NCBI RefSeq assembly: GCF_026810505.1
Contig: NZ_CP101750.1
Coordinates: 8,048,515 to 8,112,514 of the forward strand
Direction: 5' to 3'
Length of the DNA: 64,000 nt
From: Streptomyces sp. Je 1-369
Lineage (GTDB): Bacteria; Actinomycetota; Actinomycetes; Streptomycetales; Streptomycetaceae
A program made the position numbers and the translations under genes. How positions within the stretch are numbered: the first letter of the stretch is position 1; the number at the start of each line of letters is the position of its first letter. The notes under the pieces were generated by a model. That model did not search any database and was not told the DNA's origin. It was given only the letters and a program-made list of their open reading frames with translations. Below are positions 8,045 through 17,176 of the stretch, in pieces.

Positions 8045-9025
8045 TTGGCAACACCCGAGCACGCAGAGATCGACCGATTAATGGTCGTCGAAGTCGAGAT
8101 CGGCTCGCTTTCGACGGCTGACTCACCGCGGACAGCCGGAGTCGATCCGGAGCACGTACAGGCACTGGCGGTCGTACAGACCCCGCTGCCGCCCATCACG
8201 GTGCACCGCCCGACGATGCGCGTCATCGACGGACTGCACCGCCTGCGCGCCGCCGAACTCCAGGGGCAGCGCAAGATCGCAGTGAAGTACTTCGACGGCG
8301 CGGAGGACGACGCCTTCGTCCTCGCCGTCGAGTCCAACGTCACCCACGGCCTGCCGCTGACCACGGCCGACCGCAAGCGGGCGGCCGCCCGCATCATCGC
8401 CACGCATCCGCAGTGGTCGGACCGGATGATCGCCTCGGTCAGCGGCATCGCGCCCGGCACCGTCGCGGACATCCGCAGGCGCGCACCGGGCAGCAGGGAC
8501 GGCGAGGAGAGCCGGATCGGCCACGACGGCCGGGTGCGGCCCATCAACGGCGCCGAAGGGCGCAGGGTCGCCAGCGAGCTCATCGCGCAGAACCCCGCCC
8601 TGTCGCTGCGCCAGGTGGCCCGCGTCGCCTCCATCTCGCCGGAGACGGTACGGGACGTGCGCAACCGCATGATGCGCGGCGAGGACCCCGTTCCGCAGCG
8701 CGGAAAACGGACCGACCAGGGGAGCCACCTCCCCGCACCGCGGATCGCCCGCCCCTCGGCCGTGCCCGACCGGGACGCGGCCCAGGACCGTGCCGCCGCC
8801 GTCAAGCGCCTCAAGGCCGACCCGGCCCTGCGCTTCAGCGAGATCGGCCGCACCCTGCTGCGGCTGCTCAACATCCACACGATCAGCATGGAGGAGTGGG
8901 ACCAGATCATCGAGAAGGTCCCGCCGCACTGCCGGGGCATCGTCGCCTACCTGGCAGGGGAGAGCGCGGAGATGTGGGCGGAGGTGGCGATGCGGGTCCA
9001 GAGCAAGGTCGCGGAGACGGCGTAA
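8045..9025 (+). CDS. StrR-family (ParB-like) pathway-specific activator
   Basis: A 326-residue regulator of the StrR/Bbr/NovG type. TTG 8045 is supported by AGGGGGAG about 5 nt upstream; the next in-frame ATG (8081) would remove the N-terminus. The ParB/sulfiredoxin-like domain (about residues 15-105) contains VIDGLHRLRAAELQG. Helix-turn-helix segments follow near residues 125-150 (SDRMIASVSGIAPGTVADIRRR) and 185-210 (SLRQVARVASISPETVRDVRNR). Relatives activate streptomycin, balhimycin and novobiocin clusters by binding sites with 9-bp arms around an 11-bp spacer. Three sites of exactly that geometry occur in this window (9064, 40794, 52241), which makes this protein the probable activator of the HpgT operon and the NRPS genes. 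A short hairpin (9026-9041) follows the stop. Confidence 0.92.
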   Translation: MATPEHAEIDRLMVVEVEIGSLSTADSPRTAGVDPEHVQALAVVQTPLPPITVHRPTMRVIDGLHRLRAAELQGQRKIAVKYFDGAEDDAFVLAVESNVTHGLPLTTADRKRAAARIIATHPQWSDRMIASVSGIAPGTVADIRRRAPGSRDGEESRIGHDGRVRPINGAEGRRVASELIAQNPALSLRQVARVASISPETVRDVRNRMMRGEDPVPQRGKRTDQGSHLPAPRIARPSAVPDRDAAQDRAAAVKRLKADPALRFSEIGRTLLRLLNIHTISMEEWDQIIEKVPPHCRGIVAYLAGESAEMWAEVAMRVQSKVAETA

Positions 9026-9063
9026 CCGTCCCGCCGGACGGCCCAGCCGTCCCGTCGCACGGT

Positions 9064-9092
9064 GTCCAAGTGGGCGGGGCCCGCGGTTGGAC
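9064..9092. promoter_or_regulatory. StrR-type operator upstream of the PP2C phosphatase gene
   Basis: GTCCAAGTG-N11-CGGTTGGAC, with both arms identical to those at 40794 and 52241. It begins 38 bp after the strR-type stop codon and ends 90 bp before the ATG at 9183. The spacer is very G+C-rich. It is either a true operator of the phosphatase gene or a leftover from a time when cluster genes followed strR here. Confidence 0.8.
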
Positions 9093-9182
9093 GGCGGAGC
9101 CCTGCCCGCCGCCCGCCGCCGCCCCGCTCCGGGCGCCGTGCTCCCGCGTGCGGGCGCGGGAGCCTCCGCCTAGCGTGGGCCC

Positions 9183-11282
9183 ATGGAGCGCGACCCGGCG
9201 GGGCAATGCCGCTGTGGACAGCCGGCCGGGGAACCGGCCGGCTGTTTCCTCGCGCTGTACGGGGCCGCGCTGCGCACGGGCCGCTTCGACTGGGACCTCG
9301 ACACGGGCCTGATGACGATGGACGCCACCGCCCACGAGGTCTTCGACGTACGCCCCGAGCAGTACGACAACCGGCCCGATACCCTCGCGTCCCGCGTGCC
9401 GACCGTCGAAGGGCACCGCCTCGACCAGATTGTCTCGCACGCCCTGAAGGACGGTAGCGAGACGTACGGCGCGTACTTCCGGATCCGCTGCCACACCGGC
9501 GCGCTGCGCTGGACCCACACCCAGGGCTGCATCCAGCGGGACGCCACGGGCCGCCCGCGCCGCATCGTGGGCCTCGTCAGGGACGCCACCCGGGAACTCG
9601 GCGACAGCCCGGCCGCGCTGCGCGAGCGCGCCGAGGAGGAGGCGGAGCGGCGCCGCACCACGAGCCTCGTCCAGGGCACCACGGCGGCGCTCGCGCACGC
9701 CCGCACGGTCCGGGACGTCATCGACGTCCTGCGCGACACCCACGGCCTCGCCCACCTGGGCGCGTCGAACCTGGTCATGGGGCTCGTCGAGGCCGGCCGC
9801 ATCCGGCTCGTCGCCGAGGGCCCCGCGGGCAGCTTCGTGCCCGGCACCCGCCTCACGGGCGTCGACGAGGACTACCCCATGAGCGAGGTCGTCCGCACCC
9901 TCGCGCCGCGCTACATCGAGACGGCCGACGACTTCGCCGAGTCCTACCCGCTGCTCTGGCCGCACATCGACGAGCTCGGCATCACCGCGGCCGCCTATCT
10001 GCCCCTGATCGCGCAGGCCCGCCCCATCGGCGTGCTCGGCCTGCTCTACCAGGACAAGACGGGCTTCACCGAGGACGAGCGCAACGTCCTGGTCGCCCTC
10101 GGCAGCAGCATCGCGCAGAGCCTGCAACGCGCCATGTTCTACGAGCAGGAGAAGGACCTCGCCCAGAACCTCCAGCAAGCCATGCTGCCCCGCACCATCC
10201 CCGGCGTGCCGGGCGCCGAGATCGCCGTCCGGTACCGCTCGGCGGCCATCGGACGGGACATCGGCGGCGACTGGTACGACGTGATCCCGCTGCCCGGCGG
10301 CCACGTCGGCGCCGTCATCGGCGACGTCCAGGGCCACGACACGCACGCCGCCGCCGTCATGGGCCAGCTCCGCATCGTCCTGCGCGCCTACGCCGCGGAG
10401 GGCCACACGCCCGCCACCGTCATGGCCCGCGCCTCCGGGTTCCTGCACGAACTGGACACCGACCGCTTCGCGACCTGCCTCTACGCCGACGCCGACCTGA
10501 CCACCGGAGTGGTGCAACTCGTCCGCGCGGGACACCTCGACCCACTCCTCCAGCGCGTCGACGGCTCCTGCCGCCGGGTCCCCGTGGACGGCGGCCTGCC
10601 CCTCGGCCTCTCCGCGGAGTTCGGCCGCCTCGACTACCCCGTCACCACCCTCGAACTCGACCCGGGCCAGACCCTGTTGCTCTGCACCGACGGCCTCGTC
10701 GAGGAGCCCGGCGCCGACCTGGACGACGGCATGCGCGCCCTCGCGGAACTCGCCGCCGTCGCACCCCGCGACCTTCAGCGGCTCGCCGACCGGCTCTGCG
10801 GCATCGTCGACGGCCGCGGCGGGGAGGACGACGCCGCCCTCCTGCTCCTGCGCCGCCGCACCGACGACGTGCCCCGCGCGGGCGGCCGCCTCCAGCAGCA
10901 CGTCGCCCCGAGCGACCCGGAGGCGCTCGCCGAGGCCCGGCACATGATCGCGGCCGCGGTGCGGGCCTGGGGCGCGGGCGAGCGCGCCGACGAGATCGAG
11001 CTGGCGGCCGACGAAGTGATCACCAACGCCCTCATGCACACCGATGGGTCCGCGATCGTGACCCTGCGCGTCCTGACCGGCACCGACCGGCGGCTGCGCG
11101 TGGACGTCGAGGACTCGTCGAGCGCCCTGCCGCGCCGCCGCGACGCGGGCGAGTCCGGGGTGTCGGGCCGCGGCCTGCTCCTGGTGGACCGGCTCGCGGA
11201 CGCGTGGGGCGTCGAGGCGCGCGGCGGCGGCAAGTGCGTGTGGTGCGAGTTCATCGTGCCCGTCAGAGAAGAGCGGGAGTGA
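9183..11282 (+). CDS. PAS-GAF-SpoIIE phosphatase with RsbW-like ATPase domain
   Basis: A 699-residue multidomain signalling protein. Domains in order: PAS (about residues 25-135, WTHTQGCIQRD and a PAC-like end), GAF (about 160-310), PP2C/SpoIIE phosphatase (about 330-550, with IGRDIGGDWYDVIPLP, VIGDVQGHD and CTDGLVEEP), and a C-terminal HATPase of the RsbW type (about 570-695, ELAADEVITNALMHTDG). Such proteins dephosphorylate anti-anti-sigma factors and may also act as kinases. The promoter appears leaderless: TAGCGT lies 7 nt before the ATG at 9183. No sigma or anti-sigma partner is adjacent. A perfect StrR-type operator stands 90 bp upstream, an unusual neighbour for this family. Confidence 0.88.
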   Translation: MERDPAGQCRCGQPAGEPAGCFLALYGAALRTGRFDWDLDTGLMTMDATAHEVFDVRPEQYDNRPDTLASRVPTVEGHRLDQIVSHALKDGSETYGAYFRIRCHTGALRWTHTQGCIQRDATGRPRRIVGLVRDATRELGDSPAALRERAEEEAERRRTTSLVQGTTAALAHARTVRDVIDVLRDTHGLAHLGASNLVMGLVEAGRIRLVAEGPAGSFVPGTRLTGVDEDYPMSEVVRTLAPRYIETADDFAESYPLLWPHIDELGITAAAYLPLIAQARPIGVLGLLYQDKTGFTEDERNVLVALGSSIAQSLQRAMFYEQEKDLAQNLQQAMLPRTIPGVPGAEIAVRYRSAAIGRDIGGDWYDVIPLPGGHVGAVIGDVQGHDTHAAAVMGQLRIVLRAYAAEGHTPATVMARASGFLHELDTDRFATCLYADADLTTGVVQLVRAGHLDPLLQRVDGSCRRVPVDGGLPLGLSAEFGRLDYPVTTLELDPGQTLLLCTDGLVEEPGADLDDGMRALAELAAVAPRDLQRLADRLCGIVDGRGGEDDAALLLLRRRTDDVPRAGGRLQQHVAPSDPEALAEARHMIAAAVRAWGAGERADEIELAADEVITNALMHTDGSAIVTLRVLTGTDRRLRVDVEDSSSALPRRRDAGESGVSGRGLLLVDRLADAWGVEARGGGKCVWCEFIVPVREERE

Positions 11283-11292
11283 GGGAAGAGCC

Positions 11293-12150
11293 ATGCCCGA
11301 ACTGCCAGAAGTGGAAGCGCTGCGCGAGTTCCTGACGGGCCATCTGGTCGGCCGGGAGATCGAGCGTGTGCTGCCCGTCGCCGTCAGCGTCCTCAAGACG
11401 TACGACCCACCGCCCACCGCCCTGGAGGGCACCGTCACCGCCGTGGAGCGGTACGGCAAGTTCCTCGACATCGACGCCGACGGGACGCACCTGGTCACCC
11501 ACCTCGCCCGCGCGGGCTGGCTCCGCTGGCACGACAGCCTCCCCGAAGGCCTGCCGCGCCCCGGCAAGGGCCCGTTGGCGCTGCGCGTCGTCCTGGACAC
11601 GGGGGCGGGCTTCGACCTCACGGAGGCGGGCACGCAGAAGCGCCTCGCGGTGTACGTCACGGAGGCGCCGCTCGACCTGCCCGGCATCGCGCGGCTCGGC
11701 CCCGACCCGCTGGCCGCGGACTTCGACGAGGAGCGGTTCGCGGAGCTCCTGGCGGGCGAACGGCGGCAGATCAAGGGGGCGTTGCGCGACCAGAGTCTGA
11801 TCGCGGGCGTCGGGAACGCGTACAGCGACGAGATCCTGCACGCGGCCCGCATGTCCCCGTTCCGGCTCACGTCGAGCCTCACCGAGGAGGATGTCCATGG
11901 GCTGCATGTGGCGCTGCTGGCCACGCTGACCGAGGCGGTGGAGCGCTCGCGCGGTGTCGCGGCGGGCCGTCTCAAGGCGGAGAAGAAGAGCGGCCTGCGC
12001 GTGCACGGCCGCACCGGCGAGCCGTGCCCGGTGTGCGGCGACACGATCAGGGAGGTCTCCTTCGCCGACTCGTCGTTGCAGTACTGCCCGACCTGCCAGA
12101 CGGGCGGGAAGCTGCTCGCGGACCGGAGGATGTCGAGGCTGCTGAAGTAG
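11293..12150 (+). CDS. Fpg/Nei-family DNA glycosylase
   Basis: A 285-residue base-excision repair enzyme. After the initiator Met comes the catalytic N-terminus PELPEVE, with Pro2 as the expected nucleophile. The helix-two-turn-helix region includes IKGALRDQSLIAGVGNAYSDEIL, and the C-terminal zinc finger is CPVCGDTIREVSF...YCPTCQTGGK. It starts 10 nt after the phosphatase gene with GGGAAGAG upstream, so it may be cotranscribed with it. Sequence alone does not separate formamidopyrimidine-type from Nei-type specificity; the loop residues suggest a mycobacterial Fpg2/Nei-like branch, but I am not sure. Confidence 0.9.
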   Translation: MPELPEVEALREFLTGHLVGREIERVLPVAVSVLKTYDPPPTALEGTVTAVERYGKFLDIDADGTHLVTHLARAGWLRWHDSLPEGLPRPGKGPLALRVVLDTGAGFDLTEAGTQKRLAVYVTEAPLDLPGIARLGPDPLAADFDEERFAELLAGERRQIKGALRDQSLIAGVGNAYSDEILHAARMSPFRLTSSLTEEDVHGLHVALLATLTEAVERSRGVAAGRLKAEKKSGLRVHGRTGEPCPVCGDTIREVSFADSSLQYCPTCQTGGKLLADRRMSRLLK

Positions 12151-12199
12151 CGCGGTGGTGTGGCGCGGTGTTGTGGCGCGGTTCAGGGGCGCCGCAGGT

Positions 12200-12856
12200 T
12201 CAGGGGCGCCGCAGGGTCAGGAGCGGCTCGCCCCGGGCCGTGCGCACCTCGTACCGGTCGGTCTGCGCGGTGCGCAGGGCCGCGGTGCCTTCCGTCCGCA
12301 CGGTCGGTGCGGGCACGCGCCACGACATGACGCTCTGCTCGGATCCGTCGGTGGCGACGGCGACCAGCTCGCAGACCCGCTCCCCGCCCGCCGCGTGTGT
12401 GGCCGTATCCCGCACCGTGAGGCCGATCTCCGCCCCCCAGGCGCGGCCCCGGGCGGTGAGCGTGGCGGAGACCCCGCCGCGGGCGTCCCGCGCGGTGATC
12501 CGCACCGGCCCCGGACCGTCCTTCGGAGCGAGGGTCACGGCGGGCACGCCGAGGGCCAGGACAGCACCCACGGCGACCGCGCACAGCCGTCGTCCGCACC
12601 GCACACCGTGCAGCCGCCCTGCCCGGCTCAGAAGGCGGTCCAGGAGGCCGGGGGAGGGCGCGGCGAACGGTTCCACGGGAGCCCGGGTCGCCCGGCCGTA
12701 GAGCTCCAACTGGAGCGCCGCCGTGTGGAGTCCGTCGAGCTCCAGCAGGCAGGCGGGACAGTCCATGAGGTGGTCCTCGAAGCGGAAGGCGTCCGCCTCG
12801 TCCAGGACGCCGAGCGCGTAGGCGCCCGCGTCACGATGCCGCTCCAGGGGCCTCAT
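12200..12856 (-). CDS. zinc-binding anti-sigma factor-like membrane protein
   Basis: A 218-residue protein. The start at 12856 is preferred because AGGGA lies upstream and the protein then begins RPLERHRDAGAYALGVLDEADA. The motif HLMDCPACLLEL (about residues 34-45) fits the HXXXCXXC signature of ZAS anti-sigma domains. One membrane helix (about residues 90-115, AVAVGAVLALGVPAVTL) separates it from a C-terminal extracytoplasmic domain of about 100 residues, consistent with an RskA-like regulated anti-sigma factor. No ECF sigma gene lies next to it: the upstream gene is a hypothetical protein. The partner sigma factor is therefore unknown. Confidence 0.75.
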   Translation of the reverse strand: MRPLERHRDAGAYALGVLDEADAFRFEDHLMDCPACLLELDGLHTAALQLELYGRATRAPVEPFAAPSPGLLDRLLSRAGRLHGVRCGRRLCAVAVGAVLALGVPAVTLAPKDGPGPVRITARDARGGVSATLTARGRAWGAEIGLTVRDTATHAAGGERVCELVAVATDGSEQSVMSWRVPAPTVRTEGTAALRTAQTDRYEVRTARGEPLLTLRRP

Positions 12857-12945
12857 GGCGTTCCCTGCCGTTCCGTGTCGGTGCGGAGTGCCGTTCCTCC
12901 TCCGGTACGCGGCGGAAGACGGAATCACTCAAGGGCCGAACGGTC

Positions 12946-13455
12946 TCAGAAGAGATGGATCGCCAGATGCCCCAGCGGCAGCCCGAGCCGCCACGCCGGG
13001 GTCCACACCTTCGGCCCGTCCTCCTCGCCCTGGACGGCGCGGCCGGGCACGGAGTCCAGGTCGGGCGCGAGCAGCTCGGTCTCCTGGAGCCAGCGCCACG
13101 CCTGGTCGGCGAGGTCCAGGTCGGGCGCGGGGCCCGCGGCGACGGCGTCGGCCGTGAGCAGCGCCATCCGCTCGCGCACCCAGTCCTGCCACGGCTGGCC
13201 GTACGCGGTCAGGCTCAGCCACGTCTCCAGCTGGGAGACCACGCGGATTCCGGACAGCTCGCCTCTGGTGTCCGACAGGAAGATCGTCAGGGCCAGGGCG
13301 TCGCGGCCCGCCCGGTACTCGAAGGAGGTGGGCGGCATCAGATCGCCGGTGCGCAGCAACTCGTCGGCGATGTACTCCGCGTACAACCACGCCATGGGGA
13401 CGACGAGTTCGCCGCCCCGGGGGCCATCCGTGTTCCCGCTGCTTTCCTGCCGCAT
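12946..13455 (-). CDS. hypothetical protein (169 aa)
   Basis: An open frame with good third-position G/C bias starting at ATG 13455 behind GGAAGGCGGAG. The protein begins MRQESSGNTDGPRGGELVVP and contains AWLYAEYIADELLRTGDLMPP and WRWLQETELLAPDLDSVP. There is no signal peptide or membrane helix, and I recognise no domain. It lies 89 bp before the anti-sigma-like gene on the same strand and may be cotranscribed with it. Its soluble, helical, acidic character would fit a small regulatory or chaperone-like protein, but no function can be assigned. Confidence 0.65.
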   Translation of the reverse strand: MRQESSGNTDGPRGGELVVPMAWLYAEYIADELLRTGDLMPPTSFEYRAGRDALALTIFLSDTRGELSGIRVVSQLETWLSLTAYGQPWQDWVRERMALLTADAVAAGPAPDLDLADQAWRWLQETELLAPDLDSVPGRAVQGEEDGPKVWTPAWRLGLPLGHLAIHLF

Positions 13456-13743
13456 CCGCTCCGCCTTCCTACGGTCCGTGCGCGTCACCGGCCTTTGGCC
13501 CCCCAATCCGGCACACGGTGAGGACAGCCGATTACCCGAGAGGGGTGCGGAGCAAGGCGCTTTACGGAGGCTTGACCCGGGCGTCGGTTTCACCGCAGGT
13601 GGGCGGCCCTGTGTTGTTCGCGTCACAGGTGGAATTGTATGACTCCGTTTCAGGTACTTGAACGGCAATGCTCCTTGATTATCCGTTAAGTACGTATGTG
13701 GATTCATCTGGCCGAATATCGCCCCAGCCAGGGAGTCCGACCG

Positions 13744-14970
13744 ATGAAGCAGCGCGCACGGATCACACGGCACACACGTCCCGCCGCCACCTCCCACACC
13801 TCGCGGAATGCACCATTGAAGGCCCCGCGTCCGCGTCCCGCGACGGCCGCCACCGCGGCCCTCCTCATCGCCGGTCTCGCGGGCGCAACCGCCTGCACGG
13901 CCCCGGCGCCCCATCCGGCCGGCGGATCCGCGGCGGGCAAGCGCGGCTTCACGCTCGCCGCCTCCGGTGACGTCCTGCCACACGACTCGATCATCCGTGC
14001 GGCCAACGCGGACGCGGGCGGCGACGGCTACGACTTCAGGCCGATGCTCGCGGGCGCCAAGCCCGTCATCAGCAAGGCCGACCTGGCGATCTGCCACATG
14101 GAGACGGTCTACGGCGCGGACGGCGACTACAGCGGCTACCCCAGCTTCAAGTCCCCGCCCCAGGTGGCCCGCGCCCTCAAGGCCACCGGGTACGACGCGT
14201 GCTCCACCGCCTCCAACCACACCCTCGACGACGGCGCGGACGGTGTGCGCCGCACCCTGGACGCGCTCGACAAGGCGGGCGTCAAGCACGCGGGTTCGGC
14301 CCGCACGGCCGCCGAGGACAGGACCCCGGCGTGGCTGCGGGCGGGCGACGCCAAGGTCGCGCAACTCGCGTACACGTACGGCACGAACGGCTACCCCCTG
14401 CCGAAGGGCAAGCCGTGGACCGTCGACCTCATCGACCGCGGCAAGATCGTGGCGGACGCCCGAGCGGCTCGCGAGGCGGGCGCCGACGTCGTGGTCGTCA
14501 GCCTGCACTGGGGCAGCGAGTGGCAGGACGCGCCCGACAAGCAGCAGCTGCGCCTCGGCAAGCAGCTCACCGCGTCCCGCACGGACGGGCGCCCCGACAT
14601 CGACCTCATCCTCGGCACCCACGCCCACGTCCCGCAGGCCTACGAGAAGGTCAACGGCACCTGGGTCGTCTACGGCATGGGCGACCAGGTCGCAGGCGAG
14701 ATGATCAACCACGAAGGCGCGCACGACCCGCGCGGCAACCAGGGCACCATCGGCCGCTTCACCTTCGCGCCGCCCGCCGAGCCGGGCGCCCGCTGGCAGG
14801 TCAAGAAGGCCGAGTTCCTGCCGATGTGGTTCGACACGGACTCCGTCCGCGTCGTCAACCTCAACACCGCCCTCGACCGCGGCGCCGACGTGAGCGACGT
14901 CCGCGACCGCGTCCGCCGTGTCGTCCTCAGCCGCGGCGCGGGCAAGGACGGCCTCGTCATGGGGAAGTAG
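13744..14970 (+). CDS. CapA-family secreted protein (metallophosphatase fold)
   Basis: A 408-residue protein starting at ATG 13744 with AGGGAG 8 nt upstream. A basic N-terminus is followed by a hydrophobic segment (about residues 30-50, ending in ATACTAP, possibly a weak lipobox). The rest is a CapA/PGA_cap domain: ASGDVLPHDSI, CHMETVY, TASNHTLDDG, VSLHWGSEWQ and LGTHAHVPQAYE carry the metal ligands of the calcineurin-like fold. Relatives in Bacillus take part in poly-gamma-glutamate export; many actinomycete members stand alone, as this one does, and have unknown substrates. The 288-bp region upstream (13456-13743) is A+T-rich near 13640-13720 and should hold divergent promoters. Confidence 0.85.
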   Translation: MKQRARITRHTRPAATSHTSRNAPLKAPRPRPATAATAALLIAGLAGATACTAPAPHPAGGSAAGKRGFTLAASGDVLPHDSIIRAANADAGGDGYDFRPMLAGAKPVISKADLAICHMETVYGADGDYSGYPSFKSPPQVARALKATGYDACSTASNHTLDDGADGVRRTLDALDKAGVKHAGSARTAAEDRTPAWLRAGDAKVAQLAYTYGTNGYPLPKGKPWTVDLIDRGKIVADARAAREAGADVVVVSLHWGSEWQDAPDKQQLRLGKQLTASRTDGRPDIDLILGTHAHVPQAYEKVNGTWVVYGMGDQVAGEMINHEGAHDPRGNQGTIGRFTFAPPAEPGARWQVKKAEFLPMWFDTDSVRVVNLNTALDRGADVSDVRDRVRRVVLSRGAGKDGLVMGK

Positions 14971-15007
14971 CCGCGGTCGTCCCCTGCTCGGACGCTCCTG
15001 ACCCGCG

Positions 15008-16441
15008 TCACCTCTTGGTGGTGGTTCCGTCCGTCTTCGCCAGCTCCGACTTCCGGTACGAGTAGCCGAAGTAGACGACGAGGCCGAGCGCGAACCACAC
15101 GGCGAACCGCACCCAGGTCTGCCACTGCAGGAACGTGATCAGCCAGATCGAGAAGACCACCCCGATCGCGGGCACCACCGGCATGCCGGGGCAGCGGAAC
15201 GTGCGCGGCAGCTCCGGCCGCTTGTAGCGCAGCACGATCACCGCGACACACACCACGACGAACGCCAGCAGGATCCCGATGTTGGTCAGCTCGGCCGCCT
15301 CGCCGATGGGCAGGAACCCGGCGATGGCGGCCGACGCGATCCCGACGATCCACGTCACGCGCGTCGGCACGTGCCGCGTCGGATGCGTCTTGGCGAACCA
15401 CTTGGGAAGGAGCCCGTCCCGGCTCATCGAGAACCACACGCGCGTGCAGCCGAGCATGAACGTGAACATCACGGTGAGGATGCCGATGATCGCGCCGACC
15501 GCGATGACGTCCGCGAGGCCGCCGAGCCCCACGGACTTGAAGGCCGTGGAGAAGCCGCTCTCCGGGTCGACGTCCTTGTAGCTCTGCATGCCGGTGAGGA
15601 CCAGGCACGCGAGGACGTACAGCACCATCGAGATCGCGAGGGAGTAGAGGATCGCCTTCGGCATGTGGCGCTGCGCGTCCTTGGACTCCTCGGCCGCCGT
15701 CGACATGGCGTCGTAGCCGAACACCGCGAAGAACACGGTCGCCGCGCCCGTGAACGCGCCGCTGACCCCGTAGGGGAAGAACGGATCGTAGTTCCCGGTC
15801 TCGATGTGGAAGAAGCCGACCGCGATCACGACGAGGACCACGATCACCTTCAGGACGACCACGATCATCTCGAAGCGCGCGGCGTTCTTGATGCCGAGCG
15901 TGAGCAGGTACGCGATGAACAGGCACAGCACCGCGGCGAACAGGTCGACCTTGTGCCCGTCACCGGTGCCGGGCGCGCCCATCATCCAGTTCGGCAGCTC
16001 GGCCCCCATCTCCTCGACGAGGAAACCGAAGTAGCCGGAGATGCCGATCGCGACCACGGCGACGATCGCGGTGTACTCCAGGAGCAGGTCCCAGCCGATG
16101 AACCAGCCGGTCAGCTCGCCGAGCACCACATAGCCGTACGTGTACGCCGACCCCGCCTTCGGGATCATCCCGGCGAATTCGGCGTACGAGAAGGCGGCGG
16201 CCGCGCTCGCGACCCCCGCGATCAGGAAGGAGACCAGCACCGCGGGGCCCGCCGTGCCGTTGGCGACCGCCCCGGCGAGGCTGAAGATGCCGGCGCCGAT
16301 GATGCCGCCGACGCCGATGGCGGTGAGCTGCCAGAGCCCGAGGGACTTGGCGAGCCCGCCGCCCGCCCCGGGCTCCGACTCATCGATGTGCTCGATGGGC
16401 TTGCGGCGCAGCACGCCCTGCCCCATCCGTAGTCCCGACAT
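15008..16441 (-). CDS. APC-family amino acid permease
   Basis: A 477-residue integral membrane protein with about 12 hydrophobic segments. ATG 16441 is chosen because GAGGTGGAG lies just upstream. The N-terminal IGVGGIIGAGIFSLAG is the helix-1 signature of cationic-amino-acid-type APC transporters, and helix 3 (GSAYTYGYVVLGELTGWFIG) and the PKAILYSLAISMVLYV stretch fit the same branch. It faces the CapA gene tail to tail with a 37-bp gap. Substrate is uncertain; basic amino acids are likely by family resemblance. It could import precursors for any metabolic use, and nothing links it to the peptide cluster. Confidence 0.88.
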   Translation of the reverse strand: MSGLRMGQGVLRRKPIEHIDESEPGAGGGLAKSLGLWQLTAIGVGGIIGAGIFSLAGAVANGTAGPAVLVSFLIAGVASAAAAFSYAEFAGMIPKAGSAYTYGYVVLGELTGWFIGWDLLLEYTAIVAVVAIGISGYFGFLVEEMGAELPNWMMGAPGTGDGHKVDLFAAVLCLFIAYLLTLGIKNAARFEMIVVVLKVIVVLVVIAVGFFHIETGNYDPFFPYGVSGAFTGAATVFFAVFGYDAMSTAAEESKDAQRHMPKAILYSLAISMVLYVLACLVLTGMQSYKDVDPESGFSTAFKSVGLGGLADVIAVGAIIGILTVMFTFMLGCTRVWFSMSRDGLLPKWFAKTHPTRHVPTRVTWIVGIASAAIAGFLPIGEAAELTNIGILLAFVVVCVAVIVLRYKRPELPRTFRCPGMPVVPAIGVVFSIWLITFLQWQTWVRFAVWFALGLVVYFGYSYRKSELAKTDGTTTKR

Positions 16442-16544
16442 GAGCTCCACCTCTTCGCAGCCGGCCGTCGGCTGATGGCGGATCATGATGGCCCAGCAAG
16501 GGGCGCTACGGAAGGAGCCACACCAGGCCACCGTCACCGGTTCC

Positions 16545-17006
16545 CTACGGGACCACCGTCACCGGCCAGCGGCCCGCCTTCACCAGACGGACGGCGACCG
16601 AACCCACGATGCGGTGGCCCGCCTGCTCGGAGGCGCCCACGACGACGGCGTCGGCCTTGAGGTCGTCGGCGGCGGTGACCAGACCGGTGTAGGGATCACC
16701 GCGGAACGTATGGAACTCCCACCGGACGTCGAATATGTCCTTCACCCGCTCGGTCGCGGCCCGGATCTCCGTGATCAGCCCCTCGGCGATCTCGTCGGTG
16801 GTCTCGGCGACCGGTACGCCGAACGCGGCGCCCGCCGCCATCACCGGCTGGATGTACACGACGGCGAGCAGCGCCCGCTGCCGACGGGCCAGGCCACCGG
16901 CATATGCCGCGGCTCTCAGCGAGGAGTCGGAGCCGTCGACCCCGACGACGATCACCTTGGGCCCGTCGGTGCCGCGTTCGAACTGGTGGGACTGGTCTTC
17001 ACTCAC
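16545..17006 (-). CDS. universal stress protein (UspA family)
   Basis: A 153-residue single-domain USP beginning at GTG 17006. It contains VIVVGVDGSDSSLRAAAYAG at the N-terminus and the ATP-binding signature VVVGASEQAGHRIVGSVAVRLVKAGRWPVTVVP at the C-terminus, the GX2GX9GS/T-type loop. A TAATCT hexamer lies 6 nt before the GTG, which suggests a leaderless transcript. It lies upstream of the permease gene on the same strand with a 103-bp gap; USP proteins linked to amino acid permeases are common. Confidence 0.88.
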   Translation of the reverse strand: MSEDQSHQFERGTDGPKVIVVGVDGSDSSLRAAAYAGGLARRQRALLAVVYIQPVMAAGAAFGVPVAETTDEIAEGLITEIRAATERVKDIFDVRWEFHTFRGDPYTGLVTAADDLKADAVVVGASEQAGHRIVGSVAVRLVKAGRWPVTVVP

Positions 17007-17176
17007 GCCGAGAGATTAGCGGAGGCAGTCATACCGCCTGTGTTCCGGGCCGGTCGGGGCGGGCCGCCGCGCCCCGCCGTCCTGGCCTGTCGTCCGGGCA
17101 TGCCGTCCAGGGCCGCCGTGCCCCGTCCCGCCGCTCTCGACCTGCGCGGTGGCACACCTCTTCCTAGAGTCGTGCC

